From positions 75,597,093-75,661,092 of the forward strand of contig OX344763.1 of assembly GCA_947034895.1 (NCBI GenBank): DNA of 64,000 bases. Direction: 5' to 3'. The notes under the pieces are model-generated. The model was not told the origin of the DNA. It did not search any database and saw only the letters and a list, made by a program, of their open reading frames with translations. Positions 21,067 through 33,765 of this stretch are shown here, piece after piece. Position numbers and translations under genes: made by a program. The number at the start of each line of letters is the position of its first letter. The first letter of the stretch is position 1. The stretch is from Rhytidiadelphus loreus (taxonomy: Eukaryota > Streptophyta > Bryopsida > Hypnales > Hylocomiaceae).

Positions 21067-24000
21067 ATGATGGCATGCATTCGAGTTGATGGACATGAGG
21101 TCCCAATTGTGTTTCCATTAGAGGATGGAGGACGTGCTAAAGTCCTATCACACCTTCTCCATGTCCGGTTTAGGTTTGTAGAAGACTCCATATATGTCGA
21201 AGAGGAAAGGATGTCGGAATCAGGTCAAGTTCAACAGTCTGTTCCTATGTTGAGAACCGTGGAAGATGGAATGCATTGCTGGTATCTAGCTCCCGGAAAC
21301 TATAGAGCATACGGGATTCCTCTTTCTGTTGTAGCTGCCTCTACTGAGATTCTTAGCCGCCAATCTGATAATTCTATAGTAGACATGCTTTGTATTGCAC
21401 ACGCCGTTTCACCTAATCTACCTCATGAAGATCAGCCTGTCTTTCCAAAACATGTAGTACTGAGGAAGGTGAAACTTGAGAAACTAGATCCAATTATAGA
21501 ATTATCTAGTGATTCAGAAGGTGAGTCTCTTGACTTCATTTCTCAGAGGACAACTAACTCTATCCACACTCCCTCGGTGGAAACGACTCTCATGAAGTCA
21601 ATATGTAGTACCCCTTCACAAAGTCAATTGCCGTCCCTATTCTCACGTCCTCCGTTCCATCCATCTCCTACCAATAGAGTAAGCATTATGAAGTGTTTGA
21701 AGAGACTAGCTAGAATGCATCGATCTAGGAATGAACTGTCTATGATGGATCTAAATGCTGTAGAACACCATCATGTACAATTCCTTCCACCAATATTCAA
21801 TGGTGATGTTATCTTCGAGTTGCCTCCATGCTGGTCATCTTCCTCTGCAGCCAAGAACCTAGAAGGGATGGATAAGCGCTATGATGGGCACCCTTGGTGC
21901 AAGGTTTTGACCACAAACATCCACAACTGCGATAACCTGAAGTTTCGTAAGTCATACTGCGCTGGTCATCTTGCTTGTGTGAATCCAGAGTGCGATTATC
22001 TGACTAGAGCTAAAAACCGCAATGAAACAGAGTGGACCGGGTATATTACCTTTCCTTTCATAGTAGGGGATACTGCTCCCAAAGATTGCACGTTAGTGTG
22101 TAAGCTTTGCAAAGTTACACCTACGTGTGTGAGCACATGCAGTGCTAGAATTTACTATTGTTGTAGTGAGAATCTGAAAATGAGTAGGGCGGCTATTCAT
22201 ATTGGAGATCATTGTCACCCTGTAGCAAAAGGCATGTACAGAGACTCCGCAAAAAAGATTTGTGGACTCATTGCAGAGCAGGTGGCCAAAACACCTCTGG
22301 CCACCAACTCCGCAATTGCTCTCTCTGCTAGCAAGGATTTCCTAACAACCTATTTGTTTTACAATGAGAAGGGAGAGAAAAAAATGTTGAAAGGACAGGA
22401 ACTAGAAGAGGTCATGGACCGCTTTAAGTACTTAAGCAGTCCAAACATCTGCAACGTCATATCTTCATTCCGCTCAAACAACCGCGGAGGTGTTATCGAC
22501 AACATTATGACCATGAAGAAGGAGGCAAAGTTCAAATTCATTCACGACAGCGTTTTTCCTAGACAAGGGAAGGAGAATGTGTACATGTTCAAGATGCTGA
22601 CAAAAGGACCCGGGAGTAGAGTAGATCTGGTCAAGCGCATGCAACCCGGAGGGAATCTAGAAAATGCGTGGATGATGTTTGACCACGTCAAGCGTGTGAA
22701 GGACTGGACCATGATGGCTTGCCACGTGTATGACCTCGAGTACAAGAAGGTGATGACCATTTCCATGTGCGATATGCAATCGAAAGATATCGAGATTCAA
22801 ATGGTTTTTTGGAAATGCTTGAATGCTGTCATGTCATGACACGGAATAAAACACCCAAACTTCAAGGGGTTTATGGTCGATAGTGCTATGGCCAATTGGA
22901 ATGCGGTTCGTATCATCTATGGTAGTGGCTCTGCCAATCAGAAAATACAAAATCGGGAACGGACTTGCTTGTTGCATTGGAGTTCTTCACTTCAAAAGCA
23001 CACACAAAAGTATATCAAGCAAGCATTCCAACAACAACACACTTTATTATGTATGCAATACAAAGATTCAAAGAACATGGAGGACGCGGAGACCAAATAC
23101 CTAGCAATTCGGTCATGGTGGTTATCTTCTGGAGCTACCACGGAAGATGCACTTCATCACTTGGACCATTCGCTTGCATTTTGGCATTTCCGTTATAGGC
23201 AGTGGGGAGGCTTCATGCAAATGGTAAGGTCACTGTAATACTATTCTTATTTGGTTGTTTCATTTTCCTCAAATAAATATTAGAATTTATTGGTCTTTTG
23301 TGTTTTATGGTATATGGTATATAATTGTGAGTATTTTCTACATACGTATGAAGGCCTAGGATTGCAAATTCAAAGAGGACTACTTTAATTTTTTATTTCA
23401 TTTTCTTTACGACCTCCTTCATCTTATGTGCCCCGTATATGAACTCATTGGTTTTCAATTTTCAATGTTTACTACTTCTTTTCTTTTCCATTGAATGTGA
23501 ATTTCTTGGGTGGGGGGATTTTTAGGGATTGAGTTTGGAGGAGATGGCTAACATGCCGTCATGCAACTTGTCGAAAACAGTGCATAATAAGTGGCTTCAA
23601 ATGTCTGGAAACCGAGGTAACAATTTATTTGATGCCACTTGCGATGATAGTATCCGTGCATGGATGCAAATGACAAATTATCACGCTTACTTGAAAGGAC
23701 ATGCATCTGGCTCTGGTTTCTCGAAGGGTGAGTTGAAATTGAGAGCTGCAAGACAAAGCGGAGATCCCAAGAAAATTGCAGAGGCGCTGAATACACTACC
23801 CGGATCTGAAGGTATCGAAAGTTGAATACCCCATTTGGAAGGAGAAGAAATATTTGGAAGCACGAAGTGGAAGTTAGATGTACCCATTGGTGATGCCGGA
23901 GACTCACATCAACCAGATAAAGTAAATTTCTCTCAACCTCGTGTTCGAACAAGGTCTACAACCACGTTTGTCAACTCTGTTGAGCAAAACTATACACAGG

Positions 24001-24543
24001 CTCAGATGAACAGTTCACCGCATGTGTTCATTGCGTTTGAAAGTGACTGCGACACATCAAAGTGGCACATTGCGAGGATCAGCCACAAATCAAACGCAAA
24101 ATGTCATGCTCAACAACAAGGGTCAGAGATCAGGTGCATTGCAAAAATTTCAAAAGGACGGAAGGGAACCCCTGCTCCCACCTATCGTGGGAGAAAAGAA
24201 GATTACGGGAGTAAGCGCGAAGTGCTAGCAGACTTCTGGTTCTGTGTAGATGACATTGAACGATGTGTGAAAGGGACCAAGCGAAAGTGATCATAACCAA
24301 AAAGTGTATCGAATTACAGTGGATATGTACCCCTTTTGCACATGCCCGGACTTTACCCACATGTGTGTTTCTGCTATTGGAGGTCGTCAACAATATGTAA
24401 ATTGCAAGCACTTGTACTACCTGTTTCGGTATTTCTACAAGATGGACATCCAGGAGGACAAATTCATTCATGCACTAAGTTTTAGCTTCAATGAATTGAA
24501 GCTTCTTCTTGTAAAAGCAGGGATCATTACAGTTCTAGAGTAG
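21067..24543 (+). pseudogene. MULE-like transposase with zinc-binding domain, DDE core and SWIM finger; one intron
   Basis: The first ATG of the frame is at 21067. Codons near 21940-22230 encode a Cys/His-rich zinc-binding region (CAGHLACVNPECDYL, CKLC, C..C, H..H) resembling WRKY-GCM1-type fingers. From about 22690 follows a MULE-like catalytic region with CDMQSKDIE and FKGFMVDSAMANWNAVR. A TGA at 22837, most simply a CGA change, interrupts it. A clean GT-AG intron is at 23224-23525, in phase 0. The frame is unsettled around 23820-23870 and shifts again near 24290. The end encodes a SWIM finger, CTCPDF followed by NCKHLYY. Mutator-like transposases commonly pair these parts. Stops and shifts indicate a recently decayed gene. 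Terminal inverted repeats were not found. Confidence 0.8.
23224..23525 (+). other. Intron of the MULE-like gene
   Basis: ATG|GTAAGG at the donor and TTTTTAG|GGA at the acceptor join two open frames in phase 0. The enclosed sequence is T-rich and full of stops. Confidence 0.75.
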
Positions 24544-24579
24544 TAATCGCATCATCAGTAGTAACAAGTATTGCATTCT

Positions 24580-25120
24580 TATTGTATGAACTCCCATTTG
24601 GTATTATTTATATAATTTGAAGCATATGAACTAGAAAATGCCCATGCATTTATGAAATATGGGACTATGTCCCAGAAGTAAATCTGTATGCAAATTAAAT
24701 TATGAATGGTTGAACCATGTTTCCAAACCCTAAATCCAAAGGTGTTCATATGAATATGAGAACCTTTTTAGCCATGTTTCTATCACTCTCGTTATTGTTT
24801 TTGATCCATTTTTCTTTTTGGCTTTCCATTTTTTTTTTAGTCTCCATTTCATTTATTTCCTTTTCCTTTCCCTCTCCTTCCGTAGATTGTTCATTGTGTT
24901 TTCATTGTTTTTATCATCGTATATCTTAATTTCAAAGATGGCGCTTCAAGGTCAGTGGCACATTTGGATGTACCTACTTCATATGTGGAAGAGGTTCTCG
25001 ACCTTCAATGTCGTGGCCCGATTACGAAAAAATGCTCCCTATATTATTCCATTAAATGTAGTTTGTATACTAAATTTCTAATGAAGCTATCACGGAAGAG
25101 CTATAGTAGTAGAGGAAAGG
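24580..25120. other. AT-rich stretch
   Basis: T-rich tracts dominate 24770-24910. Short frames here are low-complexity Phe/Ser/Leu strings and are not convincing. Nothing else seen. Confidence 0.4.
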
Positions 25121-25126
25121 TTATAC

Positions 25127-25298
25127 CACTACAAGAAATTTGGGCTTTATACGACTCAACTAATATGACTTGCAGTAGTGTTGTAGTCGTTTTGTAGTCA
25201 TTGCAATTATTTTGCAGTCATTTTGTAGTTATTTTGCAGTTATTTTGGAGTGCAAGTCATATTAGTTGAGTCGTATAAAGTCTAAATTTCTTGTAGTG
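25127..25298. mobile_element. CACTA-type MITE, 172 bp
   Basis: The ends are CACTACAAGAAATTTGGGC and its counterpart ...TAAATTTCTTGTAGTG. The arms (TTATACGACTCAACTAATAT and complement) pair over about 45 bp. The centre is a short TTTTGTAGTCA/TTTTGCAGTTA repeat. It is flanked by TAC on both sides (25124-25126 and 25299-25301). Confidence 0.92.
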
Positions 25299-25484
25299 TA
25301 CCTACATTTGTTTTTGTCTGTATTATTTGCTAAATGTCGTATATTAAAATCTCCAACAGAATGTGGAAGTGGGTAAATATGTAAACAATGTTAGGGGGAA
25401 ATAAATGCTTCATTATACAAAGGTTTAACGATTCTTTAGTGTAGGAAGTGGACCTTGGCAAGTCCTAGTCATAATTCTCAGAAT

Positions 25485-25660
25485 CCACGGTAATAGGGGC
25501 AGCAGTCATAGGTCCTCTAATTTGCTTCATATAACAACAAATTTGACAAATTTTGATTTCTTTTTACAAAAAAAATGTGTTTTCGGTATAAAAGTCCTAA
25601 AAAAATATCTCCAAGGCTCCCCGCTCCAAGCTCACACGCTAGCATCGTTGATCCCAGTGG
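25485..25660 (+). repeat. Terminal-like repeat, left copy of an inverted pair
   Basis: Starts CCACGGTAATAGGGG, includes GTCATAGGTCC and ends GCTCACACGCTAGC. An inverted counterpart lies at 30990-31089 and a direct one at 37543-37720. The pair could bound a 5.6-kb element that encloses the 148-bp minisatellite. No target duplication is visible. Confidence 0.5.
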
Positions 25661-25679
25661 TGAGATTGTTCTATGAATC

Positions 25680-26132
25680 AAAGTTAATTTTTTGAACTTA
25701 TTTGTTTAATTGTTTTGAAAAAGTTTGAAACTAGAGTGGCCCAAAAGAATCCTATGCCTAATTTTTTTTAATATGATACTATGATTGCTCACAAAACAAG
25801 ATGCTCTATAACTTTCATACCATCAATCCCCAAAAAATGAACCAAAGCTTTTGAAGTACAAAAAAATTCCAATCTATGAGAACAAAAAAACTTTAATTTT
25901 TAATTCAAATTTTTGTGAATTTTTTTTGTTCACATAATTTATATTTAGGCTTATTGTGGTATAACTTTTGCTCTTTGGCACCAATTAAAATACAAATTAC
26001 AATCCCATAAAACTAGTAAGTTTATCTATATCATGAAAAAGTATCAAAAGCTTCATAAAAAATTGACCTTATATGAAGTTGCCCAAAATCCATTTTCCAA
26101 GCTACAAAGACAATTGAGACTTTAGAGCTTAA
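25680..26132 (+). mobile_element. Degenerate copy of the TTAA-flanked element family
   Basis: Internal words (AACAAGATGCTCTATAACTTTC, GTATAACTTTTGCTCTTTGGCACC, GCCCAAAATCCATTTT) align with the better copy at 37829-38362. The right end reads GACTTTAGAGCTTAA. The left end is eroded. Confidence 0.6.
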
Positions 26133-26367
26133 CATCCTAACAATGTATTCTCTACAAGAGAAAAGGTTGTTTTACGTACAACCTAGTAGTATAGTCCTAC
26201 AATCTTATGATCTTTAGGGAGATTTTTAGTAAATTTTTATTGAAAACAAATGTATTTCTAATAAATATTTACTATAATTTGCTAAAAGGTCATAAATTAT
26301 AGAACTATATTGCTAAGACCATACCTAAAACATTCCTTTCTCTTTTAGTGATTATTCATGAGGTGGA

Positions 26368-27200
26368 TTTTAAAATACAAAATAATGCACAAAGATTTAT
26401 ATAAAAAACTTCCCCATTTGAATTCTTCTTTTTTCCAAGTATTCTTGTACTCATGAATTATTTACCACCATCATCTCTAACTTAAAAATTAGATGGAAGG
26501 GATTTTTTTTTTAAATTCCTTTTTTCATTTAATTTATGCATATTTCAACGAATTATCCTACTAAAGGACCTATAATTTATTAAGTGTATTTCAAAATACA
26601 AAATAATGCATAAAGATATTTACAATACCTTCCCCATTTAATTTTCTTGATTCTCCGGGCATCTTTATACTCATGAATTATTACCACCTTCATCTCTAAC
26701 TTAAAAAAATAGTAGGGAAGGGATTTAAATGAAAACTTCTCCTTTTGATTTAATTTATGCAAATCTCAAAGATTTATCCTATGGGTCTATAATTTATCAA
26801 GTGTATTTTTCTTGATTCTCTAAGCATCTTTGTACTCATGAATTATTACCACCTTCATCTCTAACTTAAAAAATTAGTAAGGAAGGGATTTAAATGAAAA
26901 CTTCCCCTTTTGATATAATTTATGTAAATCTCAAAGATTTATCCTATGGGTCTATAATTTATCCAGTGTATTTCAAAATACAAAATAATGCATGAAGATA
27001 TTTGCAATACCTTCCCCATTTAATTTTCTTGATTCACCAAGCATCTTTGTACTTATGAATTACTTACTATCTTCATCTCTAACTTAAAACTAGAGAAAAG
27101 AGATTTAAATAAAAACTTTCTCTATGGATTTAAGCAAATCTCAAATAGTCATTCTACAAGTGTATAATTTATCAAATGAATTTCAAAATACAAAAAAAAA
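26368..27200. repeat. AT-rich tandem repeat, about 4.5 units of 160-220 bp
   Basis: AAAATACAAAATAATGCA near 26371, 26592 and 26973 (decayed at 27183), together with TACTCATGAATTATTACC and AACTTAAAAA blocks, recurs in the same order. One unit near 26805 lacks the first block. Confidence 0.75.
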
Positions 27201-27639
27201 ATGGATAGATATGTATGATCTTTCTTATTTTATTTTATTTCATATCATGTAATCACAATCGAATAAATGATAATGAACCATTGATATATATTTAATAAAA
27301 TTGCATGTTTGCAAAACTAGAGTGTTCAATGGAAGATGACATCTTGTCATAAAATTTATATACTAGAGCAAATTAATAGATCAAACAAAATATTGTCAAA
27401 TTCAAATTGTACTATAGAGAATCCAAAGCAACTAGATTTTTAGAGGAGCTTTCATTTCTAATAAATGAGATTAGGTGTTTAAGCTACAAAATCTGATCTT
27501 TTCAAGGTCCATTTACTTAGCCCACCTAACAAAGAAGGTCCACTAATACACCTAGCAAACTAAAACAAAAGTAATTGACTCTAATGAAGCTTTCAATTTC
27601 TACCATCAACACCCACAAAAGCAATCCAACGCGTTCTTC

Positions 27640-29345
27640 AAGTGACTTTGAGTCTTGGGCAACCTCTCTTGGAAGAGAACACGGGTGAGGGCGACCTCGG
27701 GTAGGGCGACCTCGGGTAGGGGGCGACCACGGGTGGAGGTGGGAAGAATTGGCCTCCCTTTGCCCCACAATTGGCAAATTTGGGCCTTTGGGAGGCTTCT
27801 AGGGGCGACTTTGGGTCTTGGGCAACCTCTTTGGGAGGAAAACGCGGGTGAGTGCAACCTCGGGTAGGGCGACCGCGGGTGGAGGTGGGAAGAGTTGGCC
27901 TCCTTTTGCCTCAAAATTGGCAAATTTGGGCCTTTGGGAGGCTTCTAGGGGCGACTTCGGGTCTTGGGCGACCTCTTTGGGAGGAGAACGCGGGTGAGGG
28001 CGACCTCGGGTAGGGCGACCGCGGGTAGGGGGCGACCACGGGTGGAGGTGGGAAGAATTGGCCTCCCTTTGCCCCCAAATTGGCAAATTTGGGCCTTTAG
28101 GAGGCTTCTAGGGGCGACTTCGGGTCTTGGGCAACCTCTTTGGGAGGAAAACGCGGGTGAGTGCAACCTCGGGTAGGGCGACCGCGGGTGGAGGTGGGAA
28201 GAGTTGGCCTCCTTTTACCTCCGAATTGGCAAATTTTGGCCTTTGGGAGGCTTCTAGGGCGATTTCGGGTCTTGGGCAACCTCTTTGGGAGGAGAACGCG
28301 GGTGAGGGTGACCGCGGGTGGAGGTGGAAAGAATTGGCCTCCCTTTGCCCCAAAATTGGCAAATTTGGGCCTTTGGGAGGCTTCTAGGGGCGACTTTGGG
28401 TCTCGAGCGACTTCTTTGGGAGGAGAACGCGAGTGAGGGCGACCTCGGGTAGGGGGCGACCACGGGTGGAGGTGGGAAGAATTGGCCTCCCTTTGCCCTA
28501 AAATTGGCAAATTTGGGCCTTTGGAAGGGTTTTAGGGGCGATTTCAGGTCTTAGGCGACCTCTTTGGGAGGAGAATGCGGGTGAGGGCGACCTCAGATAG
28601 GGGGCGACCGCGGGTGGAGGTGGGAAGAATTGGCCTCCCTTTGCCCCCAAATTGGCAAATTTGGGCCTTTGGAAGGGTTTTAGGGGCGACTTCGGGTCTT
28701 AGGTGACCTCTTTGGGAGGAGAACGCGGGTGAGGGCGACCTCGGATAGGGGGCGACCGCGGGTGGAGGTGGGAAGAATTGGCCTCCCTTTGCCCCCAAAT
28801 TGGCAAATTTGGGCCTTTAGGAGGGTTTTAGGGGCGACTTCGGGTCTTAGGTGACCTCTTTGGGAGGAGAACGCGGGTGAGGGCGACCTCGGATAGGGGG
28901 CGACCACGGGTGGAGGTGGGAAGAATTGGCCTCCCTTTGCCCCCAAATTGGCAAATTTGGGCCTTTAGGAGGGTTTTAGGGGCGACTTCGGGTCTTAGGT
29001 GACCTCTTTGGGAGGAGAACGCGGATGAGGGCGACCTTGGGTGGGGGGTGACCGCGGGTGGAGGTGGGAAGAATTGGCCTCCCTTTGCCCCCAAATTGGC
29101 AAATTTGGGCCTTTGGGAGGGTTTTAGGGGCGACTTTGGGTCTTGGGCAACCTCTTTGGGAGGAGAACGCGGGTGAGGGCGACCTTGGGTGGGGGGCCAC
29201 CACGGGTGGAGGTGGGAAGAATTGACCTCCCTTTGTCCAAAAATTGGCAAATTTAGACCTTTTGGGGGATTTTAGGGGCGACTTCGGGTCTTGGGCGATT
29301 TTTTAATTAGAAAAGAACGCGGGTGATAGGGACCTCTTGTATTGT
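27640..29345. repeat. 148-bp minisatellite, about 11.5 units, built on a GCGACYNCGGGT motif
   Basis: The unit start GCGACTTCGGGTCTT recurs at 28686, 28834, 28982, 29130 and 29278, exactly 148 bp apart. Earlier units vary between about 132 and 163 bp. Each unit contains GCGACNNCGGGT three times plus GAAGAATTGGCCTCCCTTTG and AATTGGCAAATTTGGGCC. Long open frames on both strands are produced by the repeat itself and are not genes. The last unit decays into AT-rich DNA after 29300. Confidence 0.92.
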
Positions 29346-29947
29346 GCAACTGTGAATGGAGGTGGGAGCCATTGCTTTGAGGATGTCCTTTTTTTACAAT
29401 TTCCTACATAAATAAGAGACTTTAAACATCTTTCTTTTTCTTCTTTTTGATTTTGAAAGTTTCTTAATAATATTTTTTTTCTTAGAGTCTTGATATTTCA
29501 TATCAATCTTAAAATATATATTTTTTAAATTAGTAAAAATCATTACTGTTTATTTCCCCTCGATTTCTTTTATTACATTGGAGTTGTTAATACATATATG
29601 ACCTAATTTTTAGGAACTCCATTGAGAATGTTTATAGAATTTCTTCTTGATTCCTAGGGTCTTTATTAGGTGGGGTCTTTTTTAATTTCCCTTGTTTTTT
29701 TATTTTTTCTCTAATTTTAATGCAGAAATTGTTATTATGATTTGCAAGTTCTTTCTTGTAATTCTGCATTGCAAATAATCAATTTGGTTGTTCAATTGAA
29801 ACATTTGATGTCATTCAAGAATGAGTGATTATCACTAAAAGGACATATTGGCTAATTATGTGGATTACTGTTAAGTGCCTTGCTATCATTTTTGAGTCTC
29901 CTAAGATTCATTACAGATAACCTATTAAGGAAAAGAAGTTAGAGAAC

Positions 29948-30214
29948 ATGAAGAATTGTTGGCAGGTGGCTCTAACGTATGTATATGGGCTGCAACATTC
30001 AAAGAGGACTATAGAGATCATGCAAGAAAATCATAAATATACAATGAAATCCATCTTGTATTGTACTAGAAAAATTGGCCACTTAATGAATATGAATGAT
30101 ATGGAAAAATACGACAATGAAGGATTTGAAAATACATTGATAGTGAGATACTTTGTAAGGAAGTTAGGTGACCTTATTGAGCCTAATCTAAAGAAGCAAT
30201 TAATATGTGGATAG
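29948..30214 (+). other. Short open frame of unknown origin
   Basis: An 88-codon frame of ordinary amino-acid composition with no motif I recognise. Upstream codons in the same frame are interrupted. It may be a fragment of a decayed transposon gene or chance. Confidence 0.2.
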
Positions 30215-30572
30215 GTGACAAACTTGCTCATTGATAAACCATGGTTGATGATGCCCCTTAAAGTTGTTTTCCACACTAATATTTTTGTAATAGGACATGA
30301 TATTACCAGATTAGTATAAATAGAAACGTAGGTCACATTGCATGCATTTAAATTTTGAAGAGCAATGTAAATATATTAACGACTTTTTATACAATGTGAC
30401 ATTTAAAAAAATGAATAGTATATTCTAAATGCAAAGTGCAAAAGTTATTGTATAGAATTTCAAATTTCAATTCTCTTGTGCAAATATTTTGTAATTTTTG
30501 TCAAACAATTAATTATAGTTTATTTGCTTCTAAACTATTGTGTGAGAAATTTTACAAAAATGAAGTTGAATT

Positions 30573-30965
30573 TTAACCCATAGAAGACCAAGAGTTCTTA
30601 AGGAATTCTCATCTCAATTCACATAATGCCTAGAGTCTCAATTCTCATCGTGATTTTTTGAAACTTTTTTTGAAGATAGAAGAATATATCATCTTTGTAG
30701 GAATATAACATTTTTTCAATTAGTGTTTGGAAGACAAAGTTATGCCACCCTAAAGCCAAAAATGGAGGTTAGTGGACACCTCAAATATTATATTTTTGTC
30801 TACATGTGAAGCTTTGATTCATTGTAATTGGACTAGTAATGCAAAAATTATGGACAATCTTGTTTTTTGGACAAACTTAGCATTTTCTTGAAAACAAAAC
30901 TTAGAGGGTTCATTTTTTAATGCAATTTTCACAATTTTTCTAAAAATTTATTTGACAAGGTTAAA
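30573..30965 (-). mobile_element. TTAA-flanked element copy, inverted and partial
   Basis: Read on the minus strand it contains AAACAAGATTGTCCATAA, AATGAATCAAAGCTT and ends GGTCTTCTATGGGTTAA, matching the right end of the 37829-38362 copy. TTAA lies at 30573-30576. Confidence 0.7.
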
Positions 30966-30989
30966 TTTGCTCACTAGAACAATCAGGGT

Positions 30990-31089
30990 TGCTAGCGTGT
31001 GAGCCTGTGAGCATGAGCCTGTGAGCTTGTGAGCTTGTGAGCAGGAATTTTTTTTTGTAGTATAAACAAGTTGGGACCTATGACCGTGG
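30990..31089 (-). repeat. Inverted counterpart of the 25485 terminal-like repeat
   Basis: GCTAGCGTGTGAGCC, a short GTGAGCTT repeat and GGACCTATGACCGTGG are the reverse complement of elements of 25485-25660. Confidence 0.5.
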
Positions 31090-31454
31090 GTTTATTACAT
31101 TATAAATTTCAGGAAATGTGAAGTCATTTTAATGAAATTTGACGCACTTGCAAATGTATTTTGAAGATATTTTTTGCCACAAGCAAATGCAGTTATTTTT
31201 TATAGACATTATGATGAAAAAAATCCAAATGAAAATAGCAAATGTCCAAAATGTAGCCTTAAAATACACAAATCCACTCATAATTCTAAAATCCACACAT
31301 TATAGTTTGACTCAAGAGATATGTCAATCTCAAGAGTCTAAGTCGTAGTGGATTTGGTTATAGAACCTTTAATTGTTGATGGCTTTAAAGTCTCTCTACC
31401 CTTGGAGGCACTGCCATCTATAAATCCAAAATTTTCAAAGCATAAGTATCTTTA

Positions 31455-32330
31455 TGGCGTTTTGGTTTAGAGCAGCCAAAGTCCGCAAATGTTGATGCCA
31501 TTTGCTCGATAGACACAAGAAGGTGAAAATTCTTCTCTAGACTGAAGAAAAGACTTTGTGACTTTATCATCCTATCTACTAATGTCAATTCCATATGGCT
31601 AAAAACAGATGTAAAACAATGTTAAACTTACAAGCTTAAAACTTGATTTGAAGAAAAAGGATATGAAAAATTGCTAGCTTACTTGCAAAATTTTGACTTC
31701 TAAGCAAACTTAAGAGGTGCCATAGTCATAGTGTCTAGATCTTGGAATATCACAACTAATAGTGGCGGTCATGTTATTGCTACAACTGAGGTGCATTTCT
31801 TCATGCGTTTGACAATGGCGTAAAAAAGGTCCTTGTCCTCTTCCAATGCTACAAAGTGGTAGCCTATGCCATAACAAACAATAATAGATACACTTGAAAT
31901 TAATATTATATACATTAGTTCAAAGATTCACTTTGCGAATTAGACTTAGAATCCATAATAATTGAATTCAATAGTCACCTATAGTTGCGATGCAGTCTAA
32001 AATTCTAAAGTGTGTGTGAGCCTCTTCTAAGAACTCAAGACCGTGAGCAAAGTTACCCACCATGACTAACTTGATCATCTTCAAGTACAACTTGGTGGAC
32101 TTTTGCTTAGCTCCCAATCTCATGGCATTTGCAATGATGAGTTTAGGGTTCTTTTTGAAACGGGATTGTCTCATTACACTTTCATTTTGTAACATCCGTT
32201 GCAAGTACAATATGTTGTTGCACGATTCAAGTGACTTTTCAATTAGAAAATAATATAAATTAATCAAACCACAAAATACAAAATAATAATTTGAAAAACA
32301 ACAATCCTACATAATCTAAATCTCACCTGG
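31455..32330 (-). pseudogene. Exon-like fragments of an unidentified spliced gene
   Basis: On the minus strand, a frame at about 32246-31969 is preceded by an AG and ends at a GTGACT donor-like site. A second frame at about 31872-31700 follows an AG (interrupted by TGA and TAG). A third from about 31600 to 31440 follows TTTTTAG. A CAG|GTGAGA donor-like site lies near 32326. Composition is protein-like, but I recognise no family. Interpretation as a decayed host-gene fragment or captured exon is tentative. Confidence 0.25.
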
Positions 32331-32339
32331 AACATGAAA

Positions 32340-33765
32340 GTTAGAAAAATATCAATTGGCATCCAGTGTCAAGTTTTTCTAGATGTATGGAAAACATATT
32401 TCTTCACATCTAATGTCCTCAACATCTTTATAAACTTGGACAAGGATAGAAGATTGTACCTTTGCACTCAATATAATATGTGAACCAATTTGGTCTTTAT
32501 ATGGAAGTCCTCAATGGATTTGAATTTCAATGTGGTGATGAAAAATCTTTTTATATACCTTGAATAACAAATAAATTGTAGACAAGTAAAATCCAAATGG
32601 GTTTGCAAAAAAAGTCACTCACTTGTTTATGCCATGCATAACCTGCATGATCAATTTGATCTTGTCTTTGGTATTGAGAACAATACAATTCACTGTAATA
32701 GGCCAAGACATCTTTGTTGGATGAAGCCTAGAAATATGACTCATTCACGCCAATAGACAATGAATTTTGTTCCATACAAAGAACTTCGACTTCTTCAAAG
32801 AATAGAATGGAGCATGACTTCAGTAGCTTTCTTAGTTGACTTGTTACTAGATATCTCGATGTTTGCATTTGTCGAAGTCATTGTTATAATGGACTTGCCA
32901 CATCCGCAGCAAGAACTATGTTATGATGCACCTTTGAGGTTGAAGCTTGACCCACATCTCCTCATTGCACTTGAACAATTGAATCTACACGAGACAACAA
33001 AACAATGTTAACAATTGAATTCTAGACAAGAAAATAAAAATTCTTACAAAGTACAAAATGAAATGTATAATTTTTAAGAAGAAAATTAAAATAATTTATA
33101 AAACAAAATCTCTAAGCTATGTTTCTCATCAAATAATCTTGGTTTAATATACAGTCACTATAAAGATCATCAATAATATATGCAAAGATGTCACATTAAA
33201 TGAATTTAAGAAAATCCGAGAATTAATCAATGTCAACAAAAATTATCTTAGTACCAGAAACTTCTCAAATTTGCATATAACTAGAAAAAATTAATGAATG
33301 AAACCATCCTTGGCCCACAAAAGTATCACTAAATAGTAATGGCCCAAAAAAAACTAAATTCAAATTCAAAAGCATGACACACCACATGTGTGATGTACCA
33401 TGCTTATAGCCCCCCCGCCATGTCTTGCCAATTGATTCCAACATTGAAAATTCCTAAATTCTTGAAATAGGAATCAATTCTAGGAGATTTAGCAAAGGCT
33501 TGTCCAAAATTAGTCGGAGGCGATTGACCTAAGAAGAGACTACAAAGCCCCCCTAAGAATCGGTAACTAATTGGTTTTTATTTAAATTTCATCCATCCAT
33601 TACATTTCATTTTCAAAAACATATTAAACTTTAATCCAAAGTTACTAAACTTCATACTCTTCAATCCAAACCACAATCACTAATTTGAACTAAAATTTAA
33701 AACTAATAATTCAAATTCCACTAGCCTTGAAGCAAAACAAAGAGGCATTTCTTTCTTTTTTTGAC
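32340..33765. other. AT-rich stretch without a supported gene
   Basis: An 83-codon plus-strand frame at 32760-33011 has no recognisable motif. Nothing else stands out. Confidence 0.35.

Noticed and set aside
27526..29250. Many overlapping open frames of 65-140 codons on both strands
   Set aside because: They are produced by the 148-bp minisatellite, whose GC-rich units lack stops. The predicted peptides are the same Pro/Arg/Gly repeat over and over.
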